From: Castellaniella hirudinis
GTDB lineage: Bacteria; Pseudomonadota; Gammaproteobacteria; Burkholderiales; Burkholderiaceae_B
Length of the DNA stretch: 64,000 bases
Assembly: GCF_042651965.1 (NCBI RefSeq)
Contig: NZ_JBHSDY010000012.1
Coordinates: 1 to 64,000 of the forward strand
Reading direction: 5' to 3'
The notes under the pieces were generated by a model. It saw only the letters and a program-made list of their open reading frames with translations, was not told the origin of the DNA and searched no databases. Shown piece by piece: positions 32,085-43,466 of this stretch (within the stretch, counting starts at the first letter, position 1; each line of letters opens with the position of its first letter). The position numbers and the translations under genes were made by a program.

Positions 32085-32110
32085 CTTGAAACCGGCCCCG
32101 GCGGCCCCAT
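32085..32110 (+). promoter_or_regulatory. Sigma-32 heat-shock promoter of dnaK
   Basis: CTTGAAA at 32085-32091, a 13-bp spacer and CCCCAT at 32105-32110 followed by ATT give a perfect -35 and near-perfect -10 for sigma-32. The dnaK start is 61 bp downstream. dnaK thus has a private heat-shock promoter in addition to read-through from grpE. Confidence 0.88.
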
Positions 32111-32170
32111 ATTCGACTCATCGGCGGGCATGTGGCCCGCCCACTCATTCAAATATCGACAGGACTCAAC

Positions 32171-34093
<1,923 letters not shown>

Positions 34094-34162
34094 TCGCACA
34101 TCGCGTCCGACCGGCCCGCCTGACGGCGGTTGCCGGGCGGGCGCGGTGATCCGCGCGCACCT

Positions 34163-34192
34163 GCCCGGAACTGGTTTTAGACCGGTCCGGGC
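34163..34192 (+). terminator. Intercistronic stem-loop between dnaK and dnaJ
   Basis: GCCCGGA at 34163-34169 pairs with TCCGGGC at 34186-34192, with further pairing inside (CTGGT with ACCGG) and a TTTTA loop. A second hairpin, GCCCGCC/GGCGGGC, lies at 34114-34142. Neither is followed by a long T run. They would lower or process read-through from dnaK to dnaJ, giving less DnaJ than DnaK. Confidence 0.45.
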
Positions 34193-34237
34193 ATGTGTCC
34201 TTTAATCAGCAGCGCATAGCACAGGCAATCCGAATCC

Positions 34238-35371
34238 ATGGCAAAACGAGATTTTTACGAAATCCTGGGCGTGGCCAAAAACGCCTCGGATGACGACATT
34301 CGCAAGGCCTACCGCAAGCTGGCCATGAAATACCACCCGGACCGCAATCCGGACAGCAAAGAGGCCGAGGACAAGTTCAAAGAGGTCAAAGAGGCCTACG
34401 AGATGCTGTCCGACGCGGAAAAGCGCGCGGCCTATGACCGTTTCGGCCATGCCGGCGTGGACCCGAATGCGGCGGCCGGCGCGGGCATGGGCGGCGGGGC
34501 GGGCGGCTTTGCCGACGCCTTCGGCGACATCTTCGGAGAAATCTTCGGCGGCGCAGGCGGCCGGCGGGGCGGCGGCGGTCCGCAGGTCTATCGCGGCGCC
34601 GACCTGAAATATTCCCTGGAAATCAGCCTGGAGCAGGCGGCCAACGGGTTCGATACCGAGATCCGCATCCCCAGCTGGGATCCGTGCGAGACCTGCCACG
34701 GCTCGGGCGCCAAGCCCGGGACCTCGCCGCGTACCTGTCACACCTGCGGCGGCAGCGGCGCCGTGCGTATGCAGCAGGGCTTTTTCAGCGTGCAGCAGAC
34801 CTGCCCGACCTGCCACGGCACCGGCCAGGAAATCACCGACCCCTGCGGCGATTGCGACGGCGTGGGCCGCATCCGCAAGAACAAGACCCTGCAGGTCAAG
34901 ATCCCCGCCGGGATCGACGACGGCATGCGCATCCGCTCCACCGGCAACGGCGAGCCGGGCCTGAACGGCGGCCCCCCGGGCGATCTGTACGTGGAAATCC
35001 GCATCAAGCCCCACGGCATTTTCGAACGCCAGGGCGAGGATCTGCACTGCGAGCTGACCATCCCCTTCACCAAGGCGGCGCTGGGCGGTGTGCAGGAAGT
35101 CCCGACGCTGGCCGGGCGCGGGGAAATCACCATCCCCGAAGGCACTCAGACAGGCAAGACCTTCCGCCTGCGCGGCAAGGGCATCAAGGGCGTCCGATCC
35201 AGCTATCCCGGCGATCTGTACTGCCACATCGTGGTGGAAACCCCGGTGCGCCTGAACGACGAACAAAAGACGCTGCTGCGCCAGTTCGAGTCGTCCCTGC
35301 ACAGCGGCGGTGACCGCCATTCACCCAAAAGCGAGTCCTGGACCGACAAGGTGAAGAACTTCTTCTCCTGA
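34238..35371 (+). CDS. dnaJ: Chaperone protein DnaJ (Hsp40)
   Basis: A 377-residue class I J-protein. The J domain covers residues 1-70 with the HPD motif in YHPDRNPD, followed by a Gly/Phe-rich linker (about 75-120). The zinc-finger region has four CxxCxGxG repeats: CETCHGSGA, CHTCGGSGA, CPTCHGTGQ and CGDCDGVGR. The C-terminal substrate-binding domain follows. DnaJ stimulates DnaK ATPase and delivers unfolded clients. It is the last gene of the heat-shock group and converges with tpsB, only 6 bp away, with no obvious terminator between. Confidence 0.96.
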   Translation: MAKRDFYEILGVAKNASDDDIRKAYRKLAMKYHPDRNPDSKEAEDKFKEVKEAYEMLSDAEKRAAYDRFGHAGVDPNAAAGAGMGGGAGGFADAFGDIFGEIFGGAGGRRGGGGPQVYRGADLKYSLEISLEQAANGFDTEIRIPSWDPCETCHGSGAKPGTSPRTCHTCGGSGAVRMQQGFFSVQQTCPTCHGTGQEITDPCGDCDGVGRIRKNKTLQVKIPAGIDDGMRIRSTGNGEPGLNGGPPGDLYVEIRIKPHGIFERQGEDLHCELTIPFTKAALGGVQEVPTLAGRGEITIPEGTQTGKTFRLRGKGIKGVRSSYPGDLYCHIVVETPVRLNDEQKTLLRQFESSLHSGGDRHSPKSESWTDKVKNFFS

Positions 35372-35377
35372 TGGCCT

Positions 35378-37036
35378 TTAGAACTGGTAAGCCGCCTGCG
35401 CCCAGACGCGCGGTGAGCGATCGGTATCCGAGGTCGGCTGCCCGGTGCCTGCCTTCCACGCCACATAGCCTCGCAGGCTGAAGGCGGGCGCCGTGTAGCT
35501 CACCCCGATGCCGTAGCCGGCCAGCGTGCGCTGGTTCCGGGCCGTGTCGTCCCACGCCGAATGATTGACGTGTACCTGGCCCCGGTCATAGAAGCCCAAG
35601 GCTTCCCAGCCATACCCCAGGGGGTGGCGCAACTCGACGTTGATCAGATACCCGTCGTCGCCGCTGGCTTCGCCCTGCGGGTAAGCGCGTACGCCGCTGG
35701 CGCCGCCCAGGTACATTTTCTCGGACGAATCCAGGTTCTTGTCGGCCCATTGGCCATTGGCGTTGAAGAACAGCGTCAGGCCCGCCGGCAGGCGTTGCAG
35801 CCTCTGGAAAGAGCCCGTCCATTTGCCGTAGCCCCCGTTGCTGCGCGCGCTGGCGCCATCGAGCCGGGCGCTGGCGGCATCCAGGCTCAGCCTGCCCGCG
35901 GTGTAGACCAGGCTGGCGTTGTTGACCGCACCGCCGCCCAGCCCGTCCGTGAAATGGCCGGCGATGCCGGCGCTCACGTCCTGCACGCGCTTGTCGGTGT
36001 CGGTCGAGGCGGCGCCGATGCGATCTCGCAGGCGCTTGTCGTCGTATTGCAGCGTGGCGTACCAACTGCTGTTGCGGCTGCGCCGCAGGGGCTGCAACAG
36101 GTATAGGCTGGCCACGGTCGCGTCGCCATCCGCATCCAGGGGTTCGAACTCCTGGCCCAGGCGATAAGCCATGTGCGACACGGCGACCCCGACGCGCGTG
36201 GCGGATTGACCGACCGGCAACTGGTAGCCAAGGCGTTGGTAATTGAAATTGCGTCCGCCGCTCTGGACACGTGCGCTCAACTGGTCGCCGATGCCTGCCG
36301 GGTTGTTCCAGTAGAGGCTCGCGCCCAGCAGGTTGGACGCGGTATAGCGGTTGCCGAAATTGTTGAGATCGATGGAACCGGTCAGTGTCCGGCCGGGCGC
36401 CACATTCACCAGAAAGTCGGACGTGCCCACGGTCTCGCCCGGGCGCAGGGTCGAGGTCACGGCCACGCCGGGGAGATCGGCCAGGCGCAGCAGCGCGCCC
36501 TCCAGCGCATCAGTGCGAATCGGGTCGCCCGCCTGGACGCGCCGGGCGGGAGCCAGCGCATTGTTCGCCATGCCCGCCGTGTCGTTCAGGACGACCTTGC
36601 CGATCCGGCCCTCGAGCACGGCAACCGTGACATGGCCGTCGGCGATCTCTTGCGCGGGCAGGTAGGCGCGCGCGACGAGGTAGCCGTGCGCCCGGTAATA
36701 GTCGGTGATGCGGCGGACCAGCGCGTCGAGCCCGTTCAGGTTCAAGCGCTTGCCGATCCCGTCCTGGACCTGTGCGAGCAACTCAGGCGTGGTGAATGCC
36801 TGGTTGCCCGTGAAATGGATGCCCTTGAGCTCGAAGCGCACGCCGTGATCCGCCGGCGCGCCGACATGCTCTTTGACCGTGGCAGGCGGCGGCGCGTCGC
36901 CGGAAGGCAGGCGCGGTGGCGGCTCGGCCTGTTGCAGGAGCTGCCCCGCCGTGGGGACTTGCTGGGCAATGGATACATTCGCCGCCAGGCAGAGCGCCGC
37001 GAGCAGACAGCGCTTCTTGTCATGAATACGTGGCAT
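35378..37036 (-). CDS. Two-partner secretion outer membrane exporter (TpsB, ShlB/FhaC/HecB family)
   Basis: A 552-residue Omp85-superfamily exporter. A signal peptide (LLAALCLAANVSIAQQ) is followed by a Pro-rich linker, two POTRA domains at about 65-220 (FELKGIHFTGNQAFTTPEL, ITDYYRAHGYLVARAYLP, VAVLEGRIGKV) and a 16-strand beta barrel ending in aromatic AQAAYQF, the usual last-strand signature ending with Phe. The VRAYPQGEASGDDGY motif near 470 is the conserved barrel-loop motif of TpsB proteins. It starts directly after the tpsA stop (TAAATG), so it is the dedicated exporter of that protein. Confidence 0.9.
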   Translation of the reverse strand: MPRIHDKKRCLLAALCLAANVSIAQQVPTAGQLLQQAEPPPRLPSGDAPPPATVKEHVGAPADHGVRFELKGIHFTGNQAFTTPELLAQVQDGIGKRLNLNGLDALVRRITDYYRAHGYLVARAYLPAQEIADGHVTVAVLEGRIGKVVLNDTAGMANNALAPARRVQAGDPIRTDALEGALLRLADLPGVAVTSTLRPGETVGTSDFLVNVAPGRTLTGSIDLNNFGNRYTASNLLGASLYWNNPAGIGDQLSARVQSGGRNFNYQRLGYQLPVGQSATRVGVAVSHMAYRLGQEFEPLDADGDATVASLYLLQPLRRSRNSSWYATLQYDDKRLRDRIGAASTDTDKRVQDVSAGIAGHFTDGLGGGAVNNASLVYTAGRLSLDAASARLDGASARSNGGYGKWTGSFQRLQRLPAGLTLFFNANGQWADKNLDSSEKMYLGGASGVRAYPQGEASGDDGYLINVELRHPLGYGWEALGFYDRGQVHVNHSAWDDTARNQRTLAGYGIGVSYTAPAFSLRGYVAWKAGTGQPTSDTDRSPRVWAQAAYQF

Positions 37037-40000
37037 TTACTTGCAGGCATCCATCAGGTTGGCGGGCAGATTCATCTGGCACTCGGGCTGGTCCCGGTTG
37101 AGCAGCAGGGCGGTCGCGCCGGTGTCGTCCGTGGGCTGGATCTGGCGCGGCTTGCCGTCGAAAGTCTGCGCGGAGACATTGGCCGCGACATAATCGGCGG
37201 GGTTCCGGGAGGGGCTGATGGTCAGGCTGCCATCGACGAAGGCCAGGTTGTAGTTACCGTCGCTACCGCTGAACGAGTGCGCATAGCTGCCGACGTCGGT
37301 GCCGACGCCGCCGGTTTCGCTCAGGCCGGTCAGGACGCTTGCCGTTTCACCGTTGACCAGGCCGGCCGTGGTAAAGCCGGTCACGCGCTGCGGCTGGCCG
37401 TTGTAGGTGGTGCTGCCGCTGTTGGCCGTGACCGTGGCATTGGCCTTGTGGATCGTGCTGCTGGTGTTGGCGGTGTAGGTCACATCGTAGTTGCCGCCGC
37501 CGTTGCCGTCGTTCACCGTGACGTCCGCGACCGTGACCGTCTTGCTGGTGCCGGCGTTCTTGTCGGTAAAGGCGAAGCGGCCGCCGGAGATCGAATCGCC
37601 GCCATAGAGCGTGCCGCCCGTCACCAGGGCTGCGGCGCCATGGGCGGCGAGCGCGGTGGTCGTGCCATCGTAGGTCTTGGCCACATTGCCCGTGCTGATG
37701 GTCAGCGCAGCCTTGGCGATGTCCAGCACGCCATCCACAAAGGTCAACGCATAGTTGCCGTTGTTGCCGCTGATCGTGTGCGCATAGCTGCCGGCGTTGG
37801 TGCCGATGCCGCCGCTCTCGGTCAGGCCGGTCAAGACGCTGGCTGTTTCGCCGTTGACCAGGCCGGTCGCGGTAAAGCCGGTGATGTGCTGCTGCTGGCC
37901 GTTGTAAGTGCCGTTGCCGCTGTTCGCCGTGACGGTGGCGTTGGCCTTGGCGATGGTCAAACCGCCATCGATGAAGATCAGGTTGTAATTGCTGGCGCTG
38001 CCGCTGACCGTGTGCGCATAGCTGCCGGCGTTGGTGCCGACGCCGCCGCTCTCGGTCAGGCCGGTCAAGACGCTTGCTGTTTCGCCGTTGACCAGGCCGG
38101 TCGCGGTAAAGCCGGTGATGTGCTGTTGCTGGCCGTTGTAAGTGCCGTTGCCGCTGTTCGCCGTGACGGTGGCGTTGGCCTTGGCGATGGTCAGCTTGCC
38201 GTTGCCGTAAGTGATGGCGTAGTTGGCAAGCCCCAAGCCTTGCGCGCCCGAGGCGGTGATTGCATAAGGACCGTCCGCGACCGTGGCGCTTGCATCCGCC
38301 CCCAGGCTGGCGAGGTCCGCGCTGTCTACGCTGTCGCCGTTGACCAGGCCGTTCGCCGTGAAGGCCGTGGTGCCGAGATTGAGGGTGTCGCCATAGGTCT
38401 TGGACTGGTTCGAGGCCTTGATGGTCAGCGCGCGTTGGCCGACGCTGATTTCGTTGGTTCCGTAGTACAGCACTCGATAGTTGACGCCATCCGAGCTGGT
38501 CGCGGCGCCGTTGACGCCGTCGAAGGCGACATTGTGGCTGCCTGCGCCCAGCGCGCCGTTGACGCCCAGGGTCCAGCCGGCGGCGGGCGTCACGCTGTCG
38601 CCCGCGTGGCCGAAGACATAGGCCCCCGCGCCGCCGTGGACCGGCCCGACAGCGCCGACCGTGGCGGTGGTGTCGCCATAGGTCGAGGCGGAACTGATGT
38701 TGTTCACCCACACCACCGGGGTCAGCGCATAGAGCACGGGGTCGTAGCCCAGGCTCGACGGCGCCCAGGCGCCGGTGAAGTCCCAACTGCCGGCCCGGGC
38801 CATGAAACCGGCGGTGTCCTGTAACTGCGCCGTGGTCAAGCCCGTGGCGTTGACGGTGCCGCCATCGTTGCTGCCGATGGCGGTTGTTTTGCCGGTTCTG
38901 GTCATGTCCCAGAAGCTGGCGGTGATGTCGCCGTCGTTGTAGCCCACCAGGCCGCCTGTATTTTTACCGGTAGCCGTTATAGCGCCAGTTGCGTAGGTAT
39001 TCGTGACGTTGCCGCCGTTCATCCCTACGAGGCCGCCGGTATAGGCGTTGCTTTTGCTGCCCGTTACCGCGCCGGTGGCATAGGCGTTCGTGATGTGGCC
39101 ATCGTAGTCGTTCCAGCCTACGAGGCCGCCCACTTCAGCGTAACTACTGAGGCCTGTCGCCGTGCCGCTCGCATAGGCGTTCGTGATGCTGCCGCCTTCG
39201 TTGTGGCCGACCAGGCCTCCGATCGTAGTGACAGGGTCGCCGCTTCCTTGCACGTTGCCGGTGGCGTAAGCATTCGTGATGGTGCCCGTGGCCCAGTTGT
39301 AGCCCACCAGGCCGCCGACATTGATCCAGCCGCTGGAGCTCTTGCTGGTCACGTTGCCGGTGGCATAGGCATTCGTGATGCTGCCGGAATCTGCGTCGAC
39401 GTTGCCGCCGTTCCAGCCGACGAGGCCGCCGGCGTCGCCAGTGCTGCTCACCTTGCCGGTGGCGTAGGCGTCCGTGATGCTGCCGCCGCCGTCGTTTTCA
39501 CCCACGAGGCCGCCGGCGGTGGCGCCGCTGACCGCGCCGGTGGCGTGGGCGTTCGCGATGCTGCCGCCGAGATTCCACCCCACGAGGCCGCCGATGACGG
39601 AGGGCTGGGTGTCGCTGCCGTCCGTGACGGCAATGTTCGTATGCACGCCGCTGATGCTGCCGGCGTTGGTGCCGGCGAGGCTGCCGATGTAGGTGTTGTA
39701 GGGGACGTCGTAGGCTTCGCCGGTGCCTGTCACGGAGCCGCCGTCGAGGCCTACGTCGCGGACGACGGCGCTGCTCCCCAGGGCGCCGAACAGGCCGACA
39801 TTGGCCAGGGGAGACACGATGGTGAGGTTGGAAAGGGTATGGCCGAGCCCGTCGAACGTGCCGGTGAACGATGCCAAGTCCGTGCCGATGGGGCTGAAGC
39901 CGCTCCGGGTCGAGTCATCCGCCGCCGCCTTCCACATCGAGGAGGGGTTGGCGAGAGTGGCTGCGAGATCGAGATTGGCGGCGAGGCGGTAGTGTGCCCC

Positions 40001-42361
40001 CAGGTCCATGGCCATGAGCTGAAGCTGATGGTCGTTGGTGATGGTGGTAGACCATTCCGAGCGCAGGAATGGCCGCGTCGCCCCATCGGCCATGAACCAC
40101 GTCGTGCCGAAATTCCAGCCTTGGGCGGTATAGGTGTTCTCGCTGAACGCATCGGCAAGCGAGGCGATGCCGATCGCCCCGCTCGGGTTTCCCATGATGA
40201 CCTCGCCGACTCCGTTACTCCGTCCGGTGGTGGTCTGGTCCCAGAAGCTGGCGGTAATGCTGCCATAAGATCTACCCACCAGACCGCCGACACTGGTCCC
40301 CCCCGATACCTTGCCGGTCGCGTAGGTATTGGTGAGGCTGCCCATGGATGTGCCTATCAGACCGCCGACCTGCTGGTCCCCCGTCACGCTGCTGGTCGAG
40401 TAGACATTGGCGATGCTGCCTTGAGCGATTCCGACCAGACCGCCGATGCCCAGGGATTTCTGCACCAGGCCGCCGGCGGTCACAGCCGCCCCGGTCACGC
40501 TGCCGGTCGTATAAGCATCGGTGATGCTGCCGCCAAATGAACCCACCAGACCGCCGACGTTGGTGTTTCCGGTGATGCTGCCGTCCACGTACACATTGGC
40601 GATGCTGCCGCTCTCCTGGTAGCCCACCAGGCCGCCGACATTCGCATTTCCGGTCACGCGCGCACCCACCAGTCCGACATTGCGCAGTGCGGAGGCCTTG
40701 GTGTGTCCGAAGAGGCCGACGTAATCGCTGTGGCTCCAGTTGATGGTCAGGTCGTTGATGACGTGGCCCAGGCCGTCAAATACGCCCGTAAACGGCGAAC
40801 TCTTGCCCAGCGGATTGAAGCCGGCGCCCCCGCTCCAGCCTGCCGTGGTGCCGGCGTCGATGTCTGCGCCGAGCACGTAGCGGCCGGCAAGATTGCCCTG
40901 GATGCCCTGCAAGTCCGTGCCGGTGGCGCTGCCTTGCCCACCGAGGGCGGTGATGATGGTGTAGTCGACGGTCGCGCCGTCGCTGCCCTGCCTGGTGCTG
41001 AAACTGCCGGTGCTGGCGAGGTTGACCGGGGCCCTGACGTTGTAAGTGGAGGTATTGCCCGCCGCGACCGCGCCCTGGCCGTATTCCAGCGCCAGGCCGG
41101 CGGTGCCGCCGGCGTTCATCTGGGCGTTGATGTTGATGTTGCGTTCGGCGCTCAGCGTCAGCGTGTTCCGGCTCCACGTCACCGTGTCGTTGACGTTGAT
41201 GTCGCCGTTGCCGCCGGTCGTGCCCATAGTGGCGGTGGCGATCGTGACGCCGCCGTTGTTTTCCAGCATGTTGCCGATTTGCGCGCCGGTCATGTCGCCG
41301 CCGCTGGCGGCGATGGTGAAGTCGTTGGGGTCGATGAGGTAGGCGCCGCTCTTGCCGCTTTTGGCTTTGGTGGTGACGGTGGCGCTGTCAGCCACCTGTA
41401 CATGTGCGCCGGAGGTTTCGATGAAACCGCCGTTGCCGCCGTCGGGCGCGCCGGCGTCCAGCGTGCCGCCGACATGGACCGTGCCGCCGTCCGCGTCGCC
41501 CAGCAGCACGATGCGGCCCGCGCGGTTCTCCAGCGTGCGCGCCTGGATGATGCCGGTGTTGTTGACCACGGTGTCGAGCAGCGCGTCCTTGGCCTTGGCG
41601 CTCATCAGCACCGTGCCGCCGTCAGCCTGGATCAGGCCCTTGTTCGCGGCCAGCGCCTGGAGTGCGCCCTGATCGACCTGCATGCCCAGCAACTGGTCGC
41701 CGGCGAAGTCCAGCGTCACCTGCTTGCCCGCCCCGAGGGCCGCTGTGCCCAGCCGGGCGACGATGACGCCTTCGTTGCTCACCCGCCCGCCGAGCAGCGC
41801 GACGGATCCGGCGTTGATCGTCCCCTGGTTGACGACGCTGCCGCCGTTGCCTGAGAACGTGCGTTTGCCGGCCATGAAGTCGGCGTCCGACATGCCGAGC
41901 GTGGAGGCCACCAGGCCGCCGACGTTGACCTGGGCTCCGCTGCCGAAGAGAACGCCGTTGGGGTTGAGCACCCAGACCTGACCGTTGGCGTTCATCCGGC
42001 CGAGGATCTGGGTGCCGTCGCTGCCCACCACGCGATTGAGCGCGATGGCGCTGCTGTTGGGCTGGACGAAGTTGACCGCCGCATTGGCCCCGATATTGAA
42101 ATTCTGCCAGTTGATCGTGGCGTTCTGCGATTGCTGGGTGACGGTCAGCGTCGCGCCGTTCGTCGCCAGGGTGGCGCTGCCGGCGCCGACCACACCGCCG
42201 CCGGGCAGGGCGTTGCCGTCGAGGGCGACGGCGGGCGCGGCGATCAGGCTCAGGGCAAGCGCCGCACCGGCGCGGCGCTTGCCTCGGCTGCGGGTGATTT
42301 CTGAGGCCACGACCCAGGCTTGGGCGGTCCGGTCCCAGATCAGTCGATAAATTTTGTTCAT
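37037..42361 (-). CDS. TpsA filamentous haemagglutinin-like secreted protein with GLUG and MBG-like repeats
   Basis: A 1774-residue exoprotein. The extended signal peptide MNKIYRLIWDRTAQAWVVAS marks large autotransporters and TpsA proteins. The TPS secretion domain covers about 45-300, with INWQNFNIGANAAVNF and the NPNGVLFG motif. Two arrays of GLUG-type repeats (GGLVG...I.N.YATG pattern) lie at about 560-730 and 900-1220. The C-terminal 500 residues are MBG/YDG-like beta repeats (KANATVTANSG...TYNG), two of them nearly identical. The architecture is that of a surface or released adhesin used in attachment or biofilm. No C-terminal toxin domain is seen. tpsB follows immediately; an AraC gene lies upstream on the same strand. 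Confidence 0.9.
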   Translation of the reverse strand: MNKIYRLIWDRTAQAWVVASEITRSRGKRRAGAALALSLIAAPAVALDGNALPGGGVVGAGSATLATNGATLTVTQQSQNATINWQNFNIGANAAVNFVQPNSSAIALNRVVGSDGTQILGRMNANGQVWVLNPNGVLFGSGAQVNVGGLVASTLGMSDADFMAGKRTFSGNGGSVVNQGTINAGSVALLGGRVSNEGVIVARLGTAALGAGKQVTLDFAGDQLLGMQVDQGALQALAANKGLIQADGGTVLMSAKAKDALLDTVVNNTGIIQARTLENRAGRIVLLGDADGGTVHVGGTLDAGAPDGGNGGFIETSGAHVQVADSATVTTKAKSGKSGAYLIDPNDFTIAASGGDMTGAQIGNMLENNGGVTIATATMGTTGGNGDINVNDTVTWSRNTLTLSAERNININAQMNAGGTAGLALEYGQGAVAAGNTSTYNVRAPVNLASTGSFSTRQGSDGATVDYTIITALGGQGSATGTDLQGIQGNLAGRYVLGADIDAGTTAGWSGGAGFNPLGKSSPFTGVFDGLGHVINDLTINWSHSDYVGLFGHTKASALRNVGLVGARVTGNANVGGLVGYQESGSIANVYVDGSITGNTNVGGLVGSFGGSITDAYTTGSVTGAAVTAGGLVQKSLGIGGLVGIAQGSIANVYSTSSVTGDQQVGGLIGTSMGSLTNTYATGKVSGGTSVGGLVGRSYGSITASFWDQTTTGRSNGVGEVIMGNPSGAIGIASLADAFSENTYTAQGWNFGTTWFMADGATRPFLRSEWSTTITNDHQLQLMAMDLGAHYRLAANLDLAATLANPSSMWKAAADDSTRSGFSPIGTDLASFTGTFDGLGHTLSNLTIVSPLANVGLFGALGSSAVVRDVGLDGGSVTGTGEAYDVPYNTYIGSLAGTNAGSISGVHTNIAVTDGSDTQPSVIGGLVGWNLGGSIANAHATGAVSGATAGGLVGENDGGGSITDAYATGKVSSTGDAGGLVGWNGGNVDADSGSITNAYATGNVTSKSSSGWINVGGLVGYNWATGTITNAYATGNVQGSGDPVTTIGGLVGHNEGGSITNAYASGTATGLSSYAEVGGLVGWNDYDGHITNAYATGAVTGSKSNAYTGGLVGMNGGNVTNTYATGAITATGKNTGGLVGYNDGDITASFWDMTRTGKTTAIGSNDGGTVNATGLTTAQLQDTAGFMARAGSWDFTGAWAPSSLGYDPVLYALTPVVWVNNISSASTYGDTTATVGAVGPVHGGAGAYVFGHAGDSVTPAAGWTLGVNGALGAGSHNVAFDGVNGAATSSDGVNYRVLYYGTNEISVGQRALTIKASNQSKTYGDTLNLGTTAFTANGLVNGDSVDSADLASLGADASATVADGPYAITASGAQGLGLANYAITYGNGKLTIAKANATVTANSGNGTYNGQQQHITGFTATGLVNGETASVLTGLTESGGVGTNAGSYAHTVSGSASNYNLIFIDGGLTIAKANATVTANSGNGTYNGQQQHITGFTATGLVNGETASVLTGLTESGGIGTNAGSYAHTISGNNGNYALTFVDGVLDIAKAALTISTGNVAKTYDGTTTALAAHGAAALVTGGTLYGGDSISGGRFAFTDKNAGTSKTVTVADVTVNDGNGGGNYDVTYTANTSSTIHKANATVTANSGSTTYNGQPQRVTGFTTAGLVNGETASVLTGLSETGGVGTDVGSYAHSFSGSDGNYNLAFVDGSLTISPSRNPADYVAANVSAQTFDGKPRQIQPTDDTGATALLLNRDQPECQMNLPANLMDACK
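37724..38191 (-). repeat. Tandem pair of 234-bp repeats within tpsA
   Basis: Two consecutive in-frame units of 234 bp (78 codons), boundaries near 37957/37958, are nearly identical in DNA. They encode the same MBG-like module with a few changes (for example V/I before GTNAGSYAHT). A third, more diverged unit lies at about 37240-37460. The DNA identity points to recent duplication and allows length change by recombination. Confidence 0.8.
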
Positions 42362-42494
42362 GCGTAGCCCGCCCCGTCCCGTCCGTCCCGAGGGCGGCCG
42401 GCGGCACGGCCAGGACGGACAATGGTGTTAAAGGTGAAGTTCGCGGGAGTCTATGCCGGACGCAGAGAATGCGCCTCTCATCCAGCGCAGAGGG

Positions 42495-43466
42495 TCAGCA
42501 AGTATTTGAACTGGAAAGGAAGTTTTTTTCGCGGAACGCGTTGGGCGAGATCCCGTAGTGGCGTTTGAACGCCCGGTAGAAGGTCGCGAGACTGTCGAAT
42601 CCGCAGCTGCCGGCGATCTGGGTGATCGACAGGGCGGGCGCGCTGTCGAGAAGCTGCTTGACGTCCTCCAGCCGGAGCCGGGTCAGGGTGTGCGTGAAGG
42701 ATTGTTCGGCGCTCTCGAAAACGACATAGAGCTGGCGCACCGAGATGCCCAGGTCGAACGCCACCATCGCGGGCGTGAGATCCTGCTGGCGTTTGCGCCG
42801 GGCCGTGATTTCCCGCGCGGCGTGATACAGCCCTGCTCGAAGCGCGGCGCGGACTTCGGGCCGGCGAGGGTTGATCCGCCCGCGCGCAACCAGCGCCAGC
42901 CGGACAAGGTGCGCCACAGCCCCCTGCGGGTCGGCGATCCCGCTGCCTTCGGCGAGCAATGTCCGGAACAATGCCTCCAATGGTCGGGAGAGTGTGGCGT
43001 CGGCTTTGCAGCGCGCGGCTGATAGGTCGGATACGGACTGGCCGAGCATCAACTCGTTGTTGACGGGCACTTTGAGCAACTGGTAGTGAAACTCGTCGGT
43101 ACCGCCCGGTACCGATTTATGGGGGTGGTCGGAATAGCTGATGACCATGTCGCCACTGCCGACGACCTGGAACCGGTCGTGTCCGGTATCCAGCATCGTG
43201 CAGCCGCGCGTCAGCAACCCGATGCACAGACTGTCGGCGGCGATGTGGGCGATGTCGGTCTTGGTGCGGCTGGCTCGATAAGGCGAGGCGCGCATTTCCG
43301 AAACGACCGCATTGCCGACGGCGTGTGCCTTGAATGATCCCCGGAAAGCAAGACGGTGTTCGGCGGGCAATTCGATCGTGATGCCGAACAGATTTTTCCC
43401 GCGGACCTCGCGCCAATGATCAAAGCGGTCGGCGGGGGCGATGGCGTCGGTGGTGAAATGGATCAT
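42495..43466 (-). CDS. AraC-family transcriptional regulator
   Basis: A 323-residue protein from ATG 43466 (MIHFTTDAIAPADRFDHW). The N-terminal two thirds resemble the AraC-binding-like domain of the AraC/XylS type, with FDHWREVRGKNLFG near residue 15. The C-terminal 100 residues hold the double HTH: AFDLGISVRQLYVVFES and SITQIAGSCGFDSLATFYRAFKR (core IAGSCGFDSLATFYRAF), ending GISPNAFREK. It lies 133 bp upstream of tpsA on the same strand and so may control the two-partner secretion genes, although this is only positional. A TTG at 43505 is a weaker start. Confidence 0.8.
   Translation of the reverse strand: MIHFTTDAIAPADRFDHWREVRGKNLFGITIELPAEHRLAFRGSFKAHAVGNAVVSEMRASPYRASRTKTDIAHIAADSLCIGLLTRGCTMLDTGHDRFQVVGSGDMVISYSDHPHKSVPGGTDEFHYQLLKVPVNNELMLGQSVSDLSAARCKADATLSRPLEALFRTLLAEGSGIADPQGAVAHLVRLALVARGRINPRRPEVRAALRAGLYHAAREITARRKRQQDLTPAMVAFDLGISVRQLYVVFESAEQSFTHTLTRLRLEDVKQLLDSAPALSITQIAGSCGFDSLATFYRAFKRHYGISPNAFREKNFLSSSNTC

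Noticed and set aside
37240..38191. Possible CRISPR-like array because of the regular repeats in tpsA
   Set aside because: The units are 234 bp, contiguous, in frame and coding; there are no short repeats with unique spacers.
37347..38786. 479-residue Gln/Arg-rich minus-strand frame within tpsA
   Set aside because: An alternate reading frame of the MBG repeat region, without start signal.
36173..38824. 883-residue plus-strand frame opposite tpsB/tpsA
   Set aside because: Repetitive antisense of the adhesin repeats, with no ribosome site or domain.
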